From NCBI RefSeq assembly GCF_022201045.2, contig NC_068560.1, positions 28,909,501 through 28,973,500 on the forward strand: 64,000 nt of DNA. Reading direction: 5' to 3'. This stretch comes from Citrus sinensis. Taxonomy: Eukaryota; Streptophyta; Magnoliopsida; Sapindales; Rutaceae. The position numbers were made by a program, and so were the translations under genes. Below, piece by piece: positions 46,129 to 56,885 of this stretch (the stretch's first letter is position 1; every line of letters starts with the position of its first letter). A model generated the notes under the pieces. It saw only the letters and a list, made by a program, of their open reading frames with translations. It made no database searches and was not told where the DNA came from.

Positions 46129-49100
46129 CAATGGTGAATCTCTTTGTCTTATTTCTCTTTTAATGAGATGTTATTAGTTTCTTGTTATAAATTTCAGTCG
46201 CTCTACTTATATTTTATTATTCCTGTACCGAGCATAGTTCTTATTCCTGTACCGAGCATCAATCTCCAGTCAGAAATTAACTTGAAACGATTTTATAACT
46301 AGGTGGGCCTACATTAATATGATTGTGTGCCGCAGTCTGAGTGATAGGAATAGGTTCATCAGTCTGAGTGATATAACAGGTTCATACTACATCAAAATCG
46401 GGAAACTTCTAAAGAGTAATATTACGAGTAACTCACATGTTGGCAGTACTAATTCATTTGTTTCTTTAGGAGTTATGGTAGGCTAAAGTGTCAACTGCAG
46501 TGAGATACCAACCAGAACACTTGGTCGGCTTCTCTAAGCATGAGCAACTATTAGCTGTTACTGTCTATAAGACAAATTTTACATGATATATTGTTTAAAA
46601 TATATAATTGTCATTCTGTGCGAGACATGGACCACAACCATATAACCTACTTTCTTTATTCACGCATAAGAGGATTGTTTTATGTGGACAAAAATTATAT
46701 GAAATAGAGATGCTCATGGCTTCCTAGGGCAAAGCTGTTTTACAGAATTTGAGATGTTGCTTTTTCATTCGCCTCATCTAGCACTACCTATCCACCAAAC
46801 ATATTTATTGAACCCAACATAACAAATAATATGTTGTCTTCAATCAATGCAATCAATTTACTACTTTAGCTTTTTGCAAGATGTAAGAAATTAGACATGA
46901 CATGTTTTAAAGGATAGTGTGGGTGGGAGAATCCAGTTTCCCTAGGTCGGGTCACCAGTTTGGTGGATGGTTCAAACTTACATGGTGTGAGATCCATGAT
47001 AGTTATATCGACTTATATTCAAATAACTGGGTGCTGTTGTTTTTTATGAATGCAGTAAATAGTTATTTTGATGGAAGTGCAATATGATATTTTCAAGAGT
47101 CTTTGATTGCTCTTTTATTGGTTGCTGGTAAATGATCGACTTCAAAATGCATCTGAATGCATCATCTTTTGACTAAAAACTTCTTCCCCGCTTTAGCTAG
47201 CTACTCTAATAAGATCTTCAGATCTTTGTTGTCTACACTAAACAGAACTATGTTACTGATATCCAAAGTCCCATACTCTCATCTCTCTTGTATAGTGTTG
47301 TGCTGGTAAATCACCAATCACAATGATTTTCGTGGGATGTAATATTATATTAGTATCATTCCTTTTTAACTGATGTACAAATATGATGATGCACTGTCTG
47401 AAATTTGTTCTTATAATGTTTTTTTTTTTTAAACAGTTCTTATAATGTTGTTGACAGTATTCTACATTTCTACTAGTATGACTAGATAAAGGAAAACATG
47501 GCCTAGTAAAAACTTGCTCTAGCCAACCGACTGGGGTTTGGGGTCATATTTCGTGGTGACTGGACATATTGGATTTATTGATTCTAGAATCTTTAAAATC
47601 TAGCATGGGCCCCATCAGTTCATGGTGTTGGTGTTCTTATCATTCACATCATCAATAGCATGATCCAGGAACAATGCTTACATGCCAGGATGTCATATTT
47701 CTTGTTAGTTTTTTGATTTCAGAGTTGAGGCAGAGCACTTACGAGAGATTTGTGTGATTATTGTTGCAGCAATAAACAAATGGGGGCTCAATCAAGTATA
47801 TCACAGTGGCATATCTGCAAGGTCAAAAGGGTTAGAGAAAGTCCAGAACTGTTAATGAGTTTGCTTTGTTTGTTGATTTAGAAATTTGCAGGTATTTTTA
47901 TATATCTTCTTCTCTCAGTTGAGAAAGAATGTCTTCCCTTTAGCTATAAATATCATTGCGTCGTTTTTGTTGTTTAATCATTGGAGGGTTGTAAATTTAA
48001 AAATAGGAAAAGCTTTTTAATTTGTAAATATTAAAAAGAAAAAAAAGTATTAGAAGATTTCTTAGAAAATATCGTCAGGAGACAGCTGGCTTGAGGAAGT
48101 TTTGTTTCGGGGCACGCATCACCGTCTAGTGATCTGTGTCGGGCCCCCACATTCATAACGGCTACTACGTGCTTGTAACGTGGGCACGTATACGGTATAT
48201 CTCTCCCATGGGCTAACTCCGTCTAAAATTACTTCTGTTTCTATTTTTTTCCCCGGTTAATAGTTTTCAAAGACCATGAAATTTTCATTCTTTAAAAAGA
48301 TGTACAAGTTTTCCGTTTTTCTCCTAGCTAAAACTTCTGAAGTCTGAATAAAGTCATATTACAATAAAATTTGTCTAGTATATTTGGCAGTCGGCACCCA
48401 AATGAAATATTACAAGTAAATTATTTGGATAATTTGGATCTCAGGAACTGCGCAGCAAGGGCATTAATGTAGTAGAATCAATATTGGTTGCCCTGGAGGG
48501 GTAGAAACAAAAGGCTCAAACGCACAAGTTGACCTTATGTTGTAAAAAGCACAAACGGCCGCATTAACTAACGGCGACGGAAACGGTCGTAATAAAATTG
48601 CGAGTAGGGCGGCCACCAGATGTTAAAGGACAAAACGTGTTTCGGTTAAGATATTCTTTGGACGGGGGTTGTGGGAAGGGGAGCTAACCCTAGATAGATG
48701 CCGCCTTTCTTCTTTCTTCTTTTTATTATTTTTTTTTCTTTTTAACTCTCTATTCTCTCTCTTCATACCAACTATGTAACAACTAATTGTGCCGAACGTG
48801 GTTATATGATTGTGCCCGTTGGTTTCCAGTTATTTACGAAATTGCCTGCCTTTGTTGATTTTTGTATGTTACTTCCACAAGAGCACTTGGCAATCATGCA
48901 ACAAATGACTCAACTAACGCAAGAATTATTTTGAAGTAAGAAAATTATCTTTTTGCATTAAACAAATTCCTACGAAAATTCCATACGTTTTAGTGTGAAG
49001 ATAATAAGCTACTTCTAAATAATATTTTTTAATTGTGTAAGGTTTAATTCATTGAGAGTTGATAATTTGTCAACATCTTCACATATTTTTGTTGATAAAA

Positions 49101-49292
49101 GTATTAAGTCATGTGAAAATGACATTTCATTTTAAAATCAACGTTGTTTTTTTTCCTTTTTTTTTTTTTTAATAATCAACAAAGTCAAACAACTTAGACG
49201 TTACAAAAGTGGTGTACATGACATGACTCTATCCAATGGCATCTATGTAATTTAGACAGAACCCCATGTCATATCTCCACATGAAACCCCCC
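46129..49292. other. RAD9 3' flank and gene-free region upstream of RALF
   Basis: Contains the RAD9 3' UTR (possibly spliced; there are good acceptors near 47769). A 19-bp sequence, TTATTCCTGTACCGAGCAT, is repeated in tandem near 46217-46259. No further coding region is recognised in about 3.2 kb. The RALF promoter is at the right end. Confidence 0.45.
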
Positions 49293-49300
49293 TATAATAA
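49293..49300 (+). promoter_or_regulatory. Probable TATA box of the RALF gene
   Basis: TATAATAA, about 210 bp upstream of the RALF ATG, followed by a purine- and AC-rich leader. Confidence 0.5.
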
Positions 49301-49505
49301 GCCCCAACTAGGCCTCAGTTGTATGTAATAAGCTGAACAAGGCTGAATAATAAATAACAACGCACAGATTCCATTCTACAATACCATTACCAACAAGAGA
49401 AAGAAAGGAACCACACAAGAAACTGAAGAAAGCCAGCAATTAAGCCAATCATTCATTCATTCAAGAAAGAAACCCAAGTGAAAGAGAAACTGAGTTTTCA
49501 CCAAA

Positions 49506-49844
49506 ATGGCAAAGTTATTCAGTTCTTGTGCAGCTCTCCTTGTGATTAGTGCCATGATCTTCATGTTGAACTCATTATCCGCCGTTGATGCAAGTGGGGA
49601 CCTCCAGCACCACCTGGGGTGGATGCCCAGCGGATCCTTGGGGATAGAGGAGGAGGAGTTTGAGCTGGACTCGGAGATCAACAGGCGCATCTTAGCAACC
49701 AACAAATACATCAGCTACGGTGCACTTCAGAGGAACACTGTGCCCTGCTCTCGACGGGGCGCCTCCTACTACAACTGCCAGAATGGCGGCCAGGCTAACC
49801 CCTATAACCGTGGCTGTAGTGCCATTACAAGGTGCAGGGGTTAA
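49506..49844 (+). CDS. RALFL22: Rapid alkalinization factor (RALF) peptide precursor
   Basis: Secreted peptide hormone of the plant cell wall that signals through FERONIA-type receptor kinases and raises apoplastic pH. Intronless, 112 aa. Signal peptide about 1-29 (hydrophobic core CAALLVISAMIFML). Propeptide with an acidic EEEEFELDSE stretch, then the subtilase (S1P) site RRIL at about 61-64. The mature peptide of about 48 residues starts near ATNKYISYGAL and carries the YISY receptor motif, four cysteines (VPCSRRGASYYNCQ; GCSAITRC) and the RGASYYNC and NPYNRGC signatures. The full classical RALF layout is intact. The 22 label comes from sequence type and its place between RAD9 and a REF-family gene, as I recall for Arabidopsis At3g05490. 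Confidence 0.96.
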   Translation: MAKLFSSCAALLVISAMIFMLNSLSAVDASGDLQHHLGWMPSGSLGIEEEEFELDSEINRRILATNKYISYGALQRNTVPCSRRGASYYNCQNGGQANPYNRGCSAITRCRG

Positions 49845-50811
49845 TTTTTTTCATATTATTTTCGGAAATGGGTCTTATTGTTATCCATGAAGAAGAAAAA
49901 TTGGTGATGGGTATTTGTTGTTTTATGGAAATATATATTTTTTTGTTATAATGTTGTTATTATATTTTTGATGTCTCCTCTAAATGATAACTCTAATTAT
50001 ATTTTTTCTCATGAGTTTGCTTCTTTTTTTTTTTTTCTTCATTATGGTACATTATACGGTGTTATATGGGAAATTTGTGAACTTATTATTATTATTATTG
50101 TTATTATTATTATTAGCAGTATTAGTATTATCATAATCATAATTTCAAGGAGATCGTGATATTTGACTCCCTCAATTCATTTCACCAATTTCTATCCTGA
50201 AAATAATTTTTAAAATTATCCTTATTGAAAATCAAATCATATTTATTTGTATTTTTTTTTCTATTTCTTCCTCATCTGCACTCTTTCTCAAATATTCAAG
50301 ATTAAGGTTTATGAGCTTACATGGCTCATTAAGCTGCCGCCGAAGAGGGTTCTTGTTGCGTATAATACTTGGACTGGTAATGGTAATGACAAGGTATCTG
50401 GCCATGCCGTGCCGTGCCTGTTGGGGCTGCACGGCCGGTCGGCCATATCCAGTTAAATATAAGAAAATAATGCATTTTCTTATATGATTTTTGTGTACAT
50501 TATTAATTCTCTGTGTAATACCAAAATATTTTACATGTAGCTTAATTTTTGAGTTCACTAATTTTAAAAAAAAAAAACAATTTTTTTTTTACACTCTTCT
50601 TTGTTGTCTCAGCAAGTTTCTTTTTTGATACCTTAGGCGTAGTGGGTTTAGGTTTATACCATCCCTCTTAATTCAAAATTGACAAGCTAGCTTTCTTGGG
50701 TTTTCTTTAATTGGTGAATGAAAATATGAGAGAAAGGAAAGAATCTGATGAACAATTGAAAGGCAAAAAGATAATAAGGAATGTAGGCAAAGTGACGGTT
50801 CTGAGTTGTCA
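49845..50811. other. RALF 3' flank
   Basis: RALF 3' UTR, an imperfect ATT/TTA microsatellite around 50083-50116, and AT-rich sequence up to the second MITE. No gene recognised. Confidence 0.45.
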
Positions 50812-51274
50812 TAAACTTAAGGGTTAATTTTGTACTGCCCCCAACTGTTTCAACATTTTTCGTCATGCATCCATATGTTTCGACAATACTCACTCCACAC
50901 CCAATTCCGTTAATTTGACCGTTATGTTTAACGGAGCTATTTGAAATTTAAGTAAATATCCGAAATACCCCTTATCTTGAATTAAAGAAAAATAAAATGA
51001 GATAAAATGTTAATTTAATAATTAATGTTTACATAAAAAAATTTTATTTAAAGGTAATTAATAATAATTTCATTAATTAAATTATCAAATAAATTTAATT
51101 TATCATCATCAAATAATATTTAGGATATGAATTTCTAAATTTGCCCTTTGATTGTTAGAATAAACGGTCAAAATAACGGATTAGGGTGTGGAGTGAGTAT
51201 TGTTGAAATATTTGAGGACGCGGTGAAAAATGTTGAAACATTTGGGGGCAGGACAAAATTAACCCTAAACTTAA
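50812..51274. mobile_element. 445-bp Mutator-type MITE, copy 2
   Basis: The element (50821-51265, 445 bp) is flanked by a perfect 9-bp target duplication, TAAACTTAA, at 50812-50820 and 51266-51274. It begins GGGTTAATTTTGTACTG and ends in the inverse. It is nearly identical in length and sequence to the copy at 13063-13507, including the central AT-rich part, but its inverted ends have more mismatches to each other. Confidence 0.9.
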
Positions 51275-52143
51275 AAGAGCATCAAAATAAATTCCTGCAA
51301 ATAAAAAAGTATTATTTAAAAATTATTGTGTCCCCCCCACCCCACGAAAAAAAGTAAAGAATTGAGAGCACAATTTAATTTATCCTTTTGAGGAGAAAAG
51401 GTGGAGGGAATTCATTCAAATTTATTATAATTGTATGCATGAAACACAATCAAGGCGTACTTTAGGGGTGAAGCCGAGAAAATGTTTATTAGTTTTTTTT
51501 TTCTGATAATCATTAGTTTTTTAATTCTTCTAAAATGAAAAATAAGCAAGGTATACAACTATACATGCATGTTGCAATTGTAGTGATCTATTCATCTTCA
51601 TCTTTATAAGCAACCTATACAATTATCATCCTCGATTCTTTAAAAAAAAATGTAAAAAAATAATGGGCAACTTCCAACATAGGTTTAAATTTCGATATAA
51701 AAAATAAAATGCTCATTTCATTTATGTTTTAGGGTAAAAAAAAATCGAGTTTTTTTTTTTTACTTATTTATATAGCTACATTTGTTTTTTGGACACCATT
51801 GTCTATTTACATAATAGAAAAATGTTGGGAAATTTTTATTTTCCTCTTTTATTTTATCATTTAAAAATAGCAAAACACGCTTGCTTGTAGTTTAGGATGA
51901 AGAAATAATTACAATAGCAAATGCTGATATTAAAAAAATGCCTTGATCTCAAGTTGAGCATCATGGCATGTGTATGTTGACACATGAATAGAATCTTGAA
52001 ATCACAATCAAACAGCTGCCATTTGCTTTTTCTTGCCACTTGAAATTTTTCCATTTTTTAAATCCTTCGCATGAAGGGTATGTAGTTGAAGAATTATACA
52101 ACCAAAACAATCCCATTAACATTACAAAACAACTTTGTGAGAA

Positions 52144-52174
<31 letters not shown>

Positions 52175-53680
52175 TAGACAGACACACACACCAAATTGTA
52201 TAATTTAATTTCTTTAGAAGGTATGTTGCTAATGATGGGCACATCACAACCTTATTCAAAAAAAAAAAAGGTTGAAAAATGGGCCCCTTTCGGATTTATC
52301 CAAAGGGCCCTCCTCAAAATTAATGTTTTTGCTTTGTTTTATAATTTTTATTTTTTTATTTTTTTATATTAAAAAGTAAGGTTGTCTAACAGTGATCTAA
52401 AATTAACTACATTTTCCCTAATACTTACAACACTTTTGTAACATTTATTTAAAATTTAAATCGAAATGTAAAATTTATAATATATAAAGTTGTTTTTTAA
52501 AACCTCACTTAGAAGCTTAAAATTTGTGTCAAGTGGTTTTTTCAATTTAGTATAAAAGTTAATTCAATGACTTGTTATTCAACTCCTCATTTCGTCTCAC
52601 GTATTTTGATAATTTATCTAAATTTTGCATCTAGTTTCCCTTTTTCCCTCACCATGCAACAACACTCTCGGCTCCCTTACTCTCTCTTCTCCTAAATCCA
52701 CAGCCGGCCGTGGCTCTCTCATATATCCCATCTTCATAGCCGCTGATGTCTCATGGTGGCTGGGTGGGATTCTGGGTCTTGATGAAATTTCTGAGGGTCG
52801 TTTGGTGTCACCAAGATTTAGTACCCTTGCTGAGCTTCTGAGCAGTGAATGCCAGTTTCTAATCTGATTTTTGTGCTATTTTAGTCTTGATAGTCACTTA
52901 GCTTTTTAACCTAAGATTGTAGCCTAATTTTCTCCCAATTCATATGAGTATAATATAAAGCTAAATTTATTTTTTTTTAATTATCCCCACAAAAAGTTTA
53001 ATCAATTAAACTAAATAGCACTTACCAGAGTATGCAAGTTGTATAGTCATAATTAGTCATATATTTCATTTCTATGGACAAAAATGCTAGTCCCAACAAC
53101 AATATATTACAAGGACCGTAAAGCTTAAAACGGCCCAATTGAACCAAAATTGCCGGCCCAGCCATTTTACATTAACGTTGCAGCTAGAGTTTGTTGAATC
53201 CACTCCGGGCATACTCATTTTCTATTTTGTATATACGGCGTGATTCAAGTGATACGATTTAAATATATGACATGCATTTCATCTTGATATCAAATGCCTC
53301 AAATTGAAGATTTTCGATACTTTTTAGCCTACCAAGAAACATTTTTTTATTTTAATATTGCAAAAAATTATTTCACAATTTCTATTAAAAAAAATGTGTA
53401 AATTTAACTTTTTTTCCTCATATTTTGAAATCTTTCTCTTTTTTTTTTGTTTGATAAAATTGTATAAACACGTAAAGTATCAACATTATTTATTTGTTCT
53501 ACATTTTAGTTTGGGCATTAGCCGATTCAATTAGTAAAATTTTTAAAGAAATTATAATAGTTATGGAATTTAAAGATTTTCCTTTTCCTTCCTAAACCCG
53601 AAATGTTGCTCAACATAAATTGCACCCACCGATTCAAGTGTAAGCTCGATTTGAAACAGAGAACTTTAGTATCATATTAA
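51275..53680. other. Gene-free AT-rich region
   Basis: Contains an (AT)n-(AC)n microsatellite at about 52152-52192 and a short inverted repeat, GGGCCCCTTT / AAAGGGCCC, at about 52281-52310. An open frame at 52625-52867 has no family resemblance and is not called. Confidence 0.4.
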
Positions 53681-54029
53681 GTGCCTGTTTGGTATGACTT
53701 ATTTAAGAGCCATAAGTGCTTATTTAATCGTATAAGTACTTTTTAAAAATTTTTATGGTGTTTGGTTATTTTTTTAGTAGAGTTTTTTTAGCTTAAATAA
53801 GCTAATTTACCTCTACTAGTAAAAGCCCAAAATTTGAGCTTTTGGGAGTAGAGGTTATAGAGCTTTTCTAAAAATAGATAATATAAAAAATATCACATAG
53901 TTTAATGGTTCAAAAGTGCTTTTTTTATTAATAACCAAACACCCAATGACTTTTTGTGCAAAAACTCTATTAGTATAAGCTCTACTGCTATAAGCTCTAT
54001 TTAATAAGCTGTACCAAACGGAGCCTAAG
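53677..54029. repeat. Possible hAT-type MITE
   Basis: The left end (TTAAGTGCCTGTTTGGTA) and the inverted right end (TTAGGCTCCGTTTGGTA) match over most of about 28 bp, and the inner flanks are also complementary (GACTTATTTAAG / CTTATTAAATAG). The CCGTTTGGTA motif is common at the ends of plant hAT MITEs. A clean 8-bp target duplication was not seen. Confidence 0.45.
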
Positions 54030-54387
54030 AGACCAAGCAGTTGGCTTAATCAAAAAAGAACTAAATTAAATTTATAAAATGTATATTGTTGAATCCTCTT
54101 GATATAAAAGTTAGACTAAGAAAATTTATGCCGTAATAAACACAACGCTTTTGGGAGGGGGGTCTAATTAAAATTAATGGTTACACACTCGTAAATAATA
54201 TATGATACGAGCACATTCTAGAACACACGGTCGTGTATCCAATCTCAGGCTAAGCAACTTAACAACTAAGCAAGGAGCAGTCAACGACTCAGCGTTGATG
54301 CCCCGTAACTGTAAGCCAATCAATATTTTTCTGACACGCGGTGCTCCCGACCACCCCTACGTTCACACCGAAACTTACGCTGATTCC

Positions 54388-54395
54388 TATAAATA
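54388..54395 (+). promoter_or_regulatory. TATA box of the REF/SRPP-like gene
   Basis: TATAAATA, about 120 bp upstream of the ATG at 54509, at a normal distance for a short leader. Confidence 0.7.
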
Positions 54396-54508
54396 TAGTT
54401 TCGTCAAATTCGTCAAAACCCATTAAAATCCTTCATCGATTTCCTCGAACAAGTTAAAAGGCTTCTTTTACGACGTCGTTTCACAGTCATTCGTCAATCA
54501 TCATCACC

Positions 54509-56345
54509 ATGGCCGAAGAGAAGAACGTGCCGTCCCAACAAAACATGGTGAGCGAACAATCATCTGTTTGATTTTCAATTTCCATGATGATTTCTTTTTG
54601 TGCGGTTAAAAATATTTGCCTCGTCTAAAATTTTCCCACTTTCCAAACCGAATATAGAAGCCTTCATTTCCCTCATGCGTGAACAAAGATGACAATTTTA
54701 TTGTTAAAACCAGAGAAATATGACATCTCATATAGAAAGGGTCATTTTTTTTTTTTTATAAATTCTTTTGGTAATTTCAGAGTAGCCAAACGGAGAATTA
54801 AAAGCGTTGCTTAGCGTTACATAATAAAAGATGCTGATAAAATTATTGTGAGAACTAAGAATTACATATAAATTTTGATTTTTATTACGTGGCATAAATT
54901 TTTTCCTGGAAGCCTATCGAAGAAATCATAAACCTTTGTGGGAATTTTGCTTTTTATTTTCTCTATAATAATGAATTTGAAGCTGACTTTGATTGTATGT
55001 AACCGACATTTTGCTAGGATATTGAGGAGGAGCAGAGGCTGAAATATTTGGAGTTTGTGCAAGTTGCCACAATCCATGTGTTGCTGTGCTTCCATAATCT
55101 ATATGGTTATGCTAAAGCCAAGTCCGGACCATTGAAACCTGGTGTGGAGTCCGTTGAGGGGACAGTCAAGAATGTGGTTGGACCTGTTTATGATAAGTAT
55201 CATGGTCTCCCGATTGAGCTCCTTAAGTTTATTGATCGCAAGGTAAGTCCTCTTTGTGTTGAATTTGGTTGATTTTCTTATTTAATTGCTTGTTTCATGG
55301 ACTTGTTTTATATGCACGTCTGTACGACGTCGGAGTTTGAGGTCACAGTGCCTTATAAACAGGGTTTGATTAATGTTTAATTGTAATAGTAATTTATTTG
55401 GCATACAAGTATAGATCTCGATCTCTTAGGTTCAGTAAATTTTACTTAGTTATTCTAATGAGAAACTGGGTAATGAAGATTCTGGCTAATGCTGTGCTAG
55501 CTCTAGCGTGCGTGTACTTCTAAAGTTGATCAAGATTAGTTTATGGCTGGCCCTCTTTTACAATGGCCACAGAGTGAGAAATGGGCAGAGTTTCTGCATT
55601 TGAAAGTTGCAAAAGACTTGGTTGTTATTTCTCCCTTTGTTACTCCATTTTGAAGGGCTGCTATCATAATGCTGACAGATGACTCTCATCTGAATAACTC
55701 ATTAGGACTGGTTGAATGGACCAACATATGCATTTGATTTTTGGTCTTGTTTGTCTTTTATTCAATGACGATGGCTCTTCAGCTGGGCTTATGTTGTGTC
55801 GTGGAAATGTCCTCAACAAAGGAGATTTTGAAAATTTGTTCTGTTGATTGCAGGTGGATGAGTCTGTGACCAAGCTGGACTGCCGTGTGCCTCCAGTCCT
55901 CAAGCAAGTCCCTGCCCAAGCTCTCTCCGCGGCTCAAATGGCTCCAGTAGTGGCACGATCCGTGGCTTCTGAAGTGAAGACTGCCGGTGTAGCCGGCACC
56001 GCCTCAGGAATGGCAAAATCCGTTTACACCAAGTACGAGCCCGCAGCCAAGGAACTTTACTCCAAGTACGAACCAAAAGCGGAGCAATATGCTGTGTCAG
56101 CTTGGCGCAAGCTCAATCAGATGCCACTATTCCCTCAAGTAGCTCAAGTTGTTGTGCCAACTGCTGCCTATTGTTCTGAAAAATACAACCAAACAGTGGT
56201 GAGCGCTGCAGAGAAGGGGTACAAGGTCTCCTCATATTTGCCTTTGGTCCCTACTGAGAGGATTGCTAAGGTGTTCAGCAACGGGGTTGTTGAATCGCAG
56301 CCTCTGGCTTCTGCTGGACATGAAGCTGATGTTGCTGTGTATTGA
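54509..56345 (+). CDS. LDAP3: REF/SRPP-like lipid-droplet-associated protein
   Basis: Member of the rubber elongation factor / small rubber particle protein family; in non-rubber plants these coat cytosolic lipid droplets and affect growth and drought tolerance. Exons 54509-54547, 55018-55242 and 55854-56345; 756 nt, 251 aa. A short hydrophilic start ([13 protein letters not shown]) leads into the REF domain: [58 protein letters not shown] and [19 protein letters not shown]. Tandem YxKYEPxAK-like motifs follow ([20 protein letters not shown]), then [17 protein letters not shown] and [16 protein letters not shown]. No signal peptide or TM. It closely resembles Arabidopsis At3g05500 (LDAP3/SRP3) as I remember it, and lies beside the RALF gene as there. 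Confidence 0.93.
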
Positions 56346-56885
56346 TAGCTGTGTTTTCTGTTTTCTGGCCTCGTGATTTTTCTTGCAAGCTGTGGAGTGA
56401 AAATGTTTTCCTTTCTGGATATGTGTATTGGGTTGAAAATGGAGTGGATTACGATTATTTAATTTTTAAAGACATTGCTTAATTCTGTGGCGTCAGCATA
56501 ATACTTTCTGTTTTTGACTTTTCTTCTGTGTTTAGATTTTTAGTTCATTGCTCTTAATAGTGTTAAAAGTTGGTCACTTCCCTAAAGAAACTCTAATGAA
56601 GGAAATGAACTTTGGAATTAAAGTAGAAATTATATGAAATATTAAATTTTAATTAAAATAAAAAAAAAACATCGTAAAGCAAAAATTGGGCCAGCTAGAC
56701 CCATTAAGAGTGGCTGGCCCGACCCAACGTCCCAACCCAACATAACACAATCACCAGAACTTGTGTTGTGCTCCTCTCGCTTCTCCAGTTTCTTCTTCAC
56801 TTCAAAATCAAAGTTCAAAACTACAAAAGCACAATCAAAACAGAACTCACCCATTTAATTAGAAATAAACAAAAAATAAAAAGCT
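56346..56885. other. Intergenic region before CLPR4
   Basis: REF-gene 3' UTR and a short promoter region for CLPR4. GGGCCAGCTAGACCCATT and GGCTGGCCCGACCC near 56690-56725 are GGCC/GGCCCA-type (TCP/site-II-like) motifs often found in promoters of plastid and ribosomal genes. That is inference. Confidence 0.4.

Noticed and set aside
52281-52310. Short inverted repeat GGGCCCCTTT / AAAGGGCCC
   Set aside because: Nine to ten base pairs only, no target duplication; likely chance or a small degraded element.
52625-52867. 80-codon open frame (MHLVSLFPSPCNNTLGS...)
   Set aside because: No recognised family, AT-rich surroundings, no promoter or splice context; not enough to call a gene.
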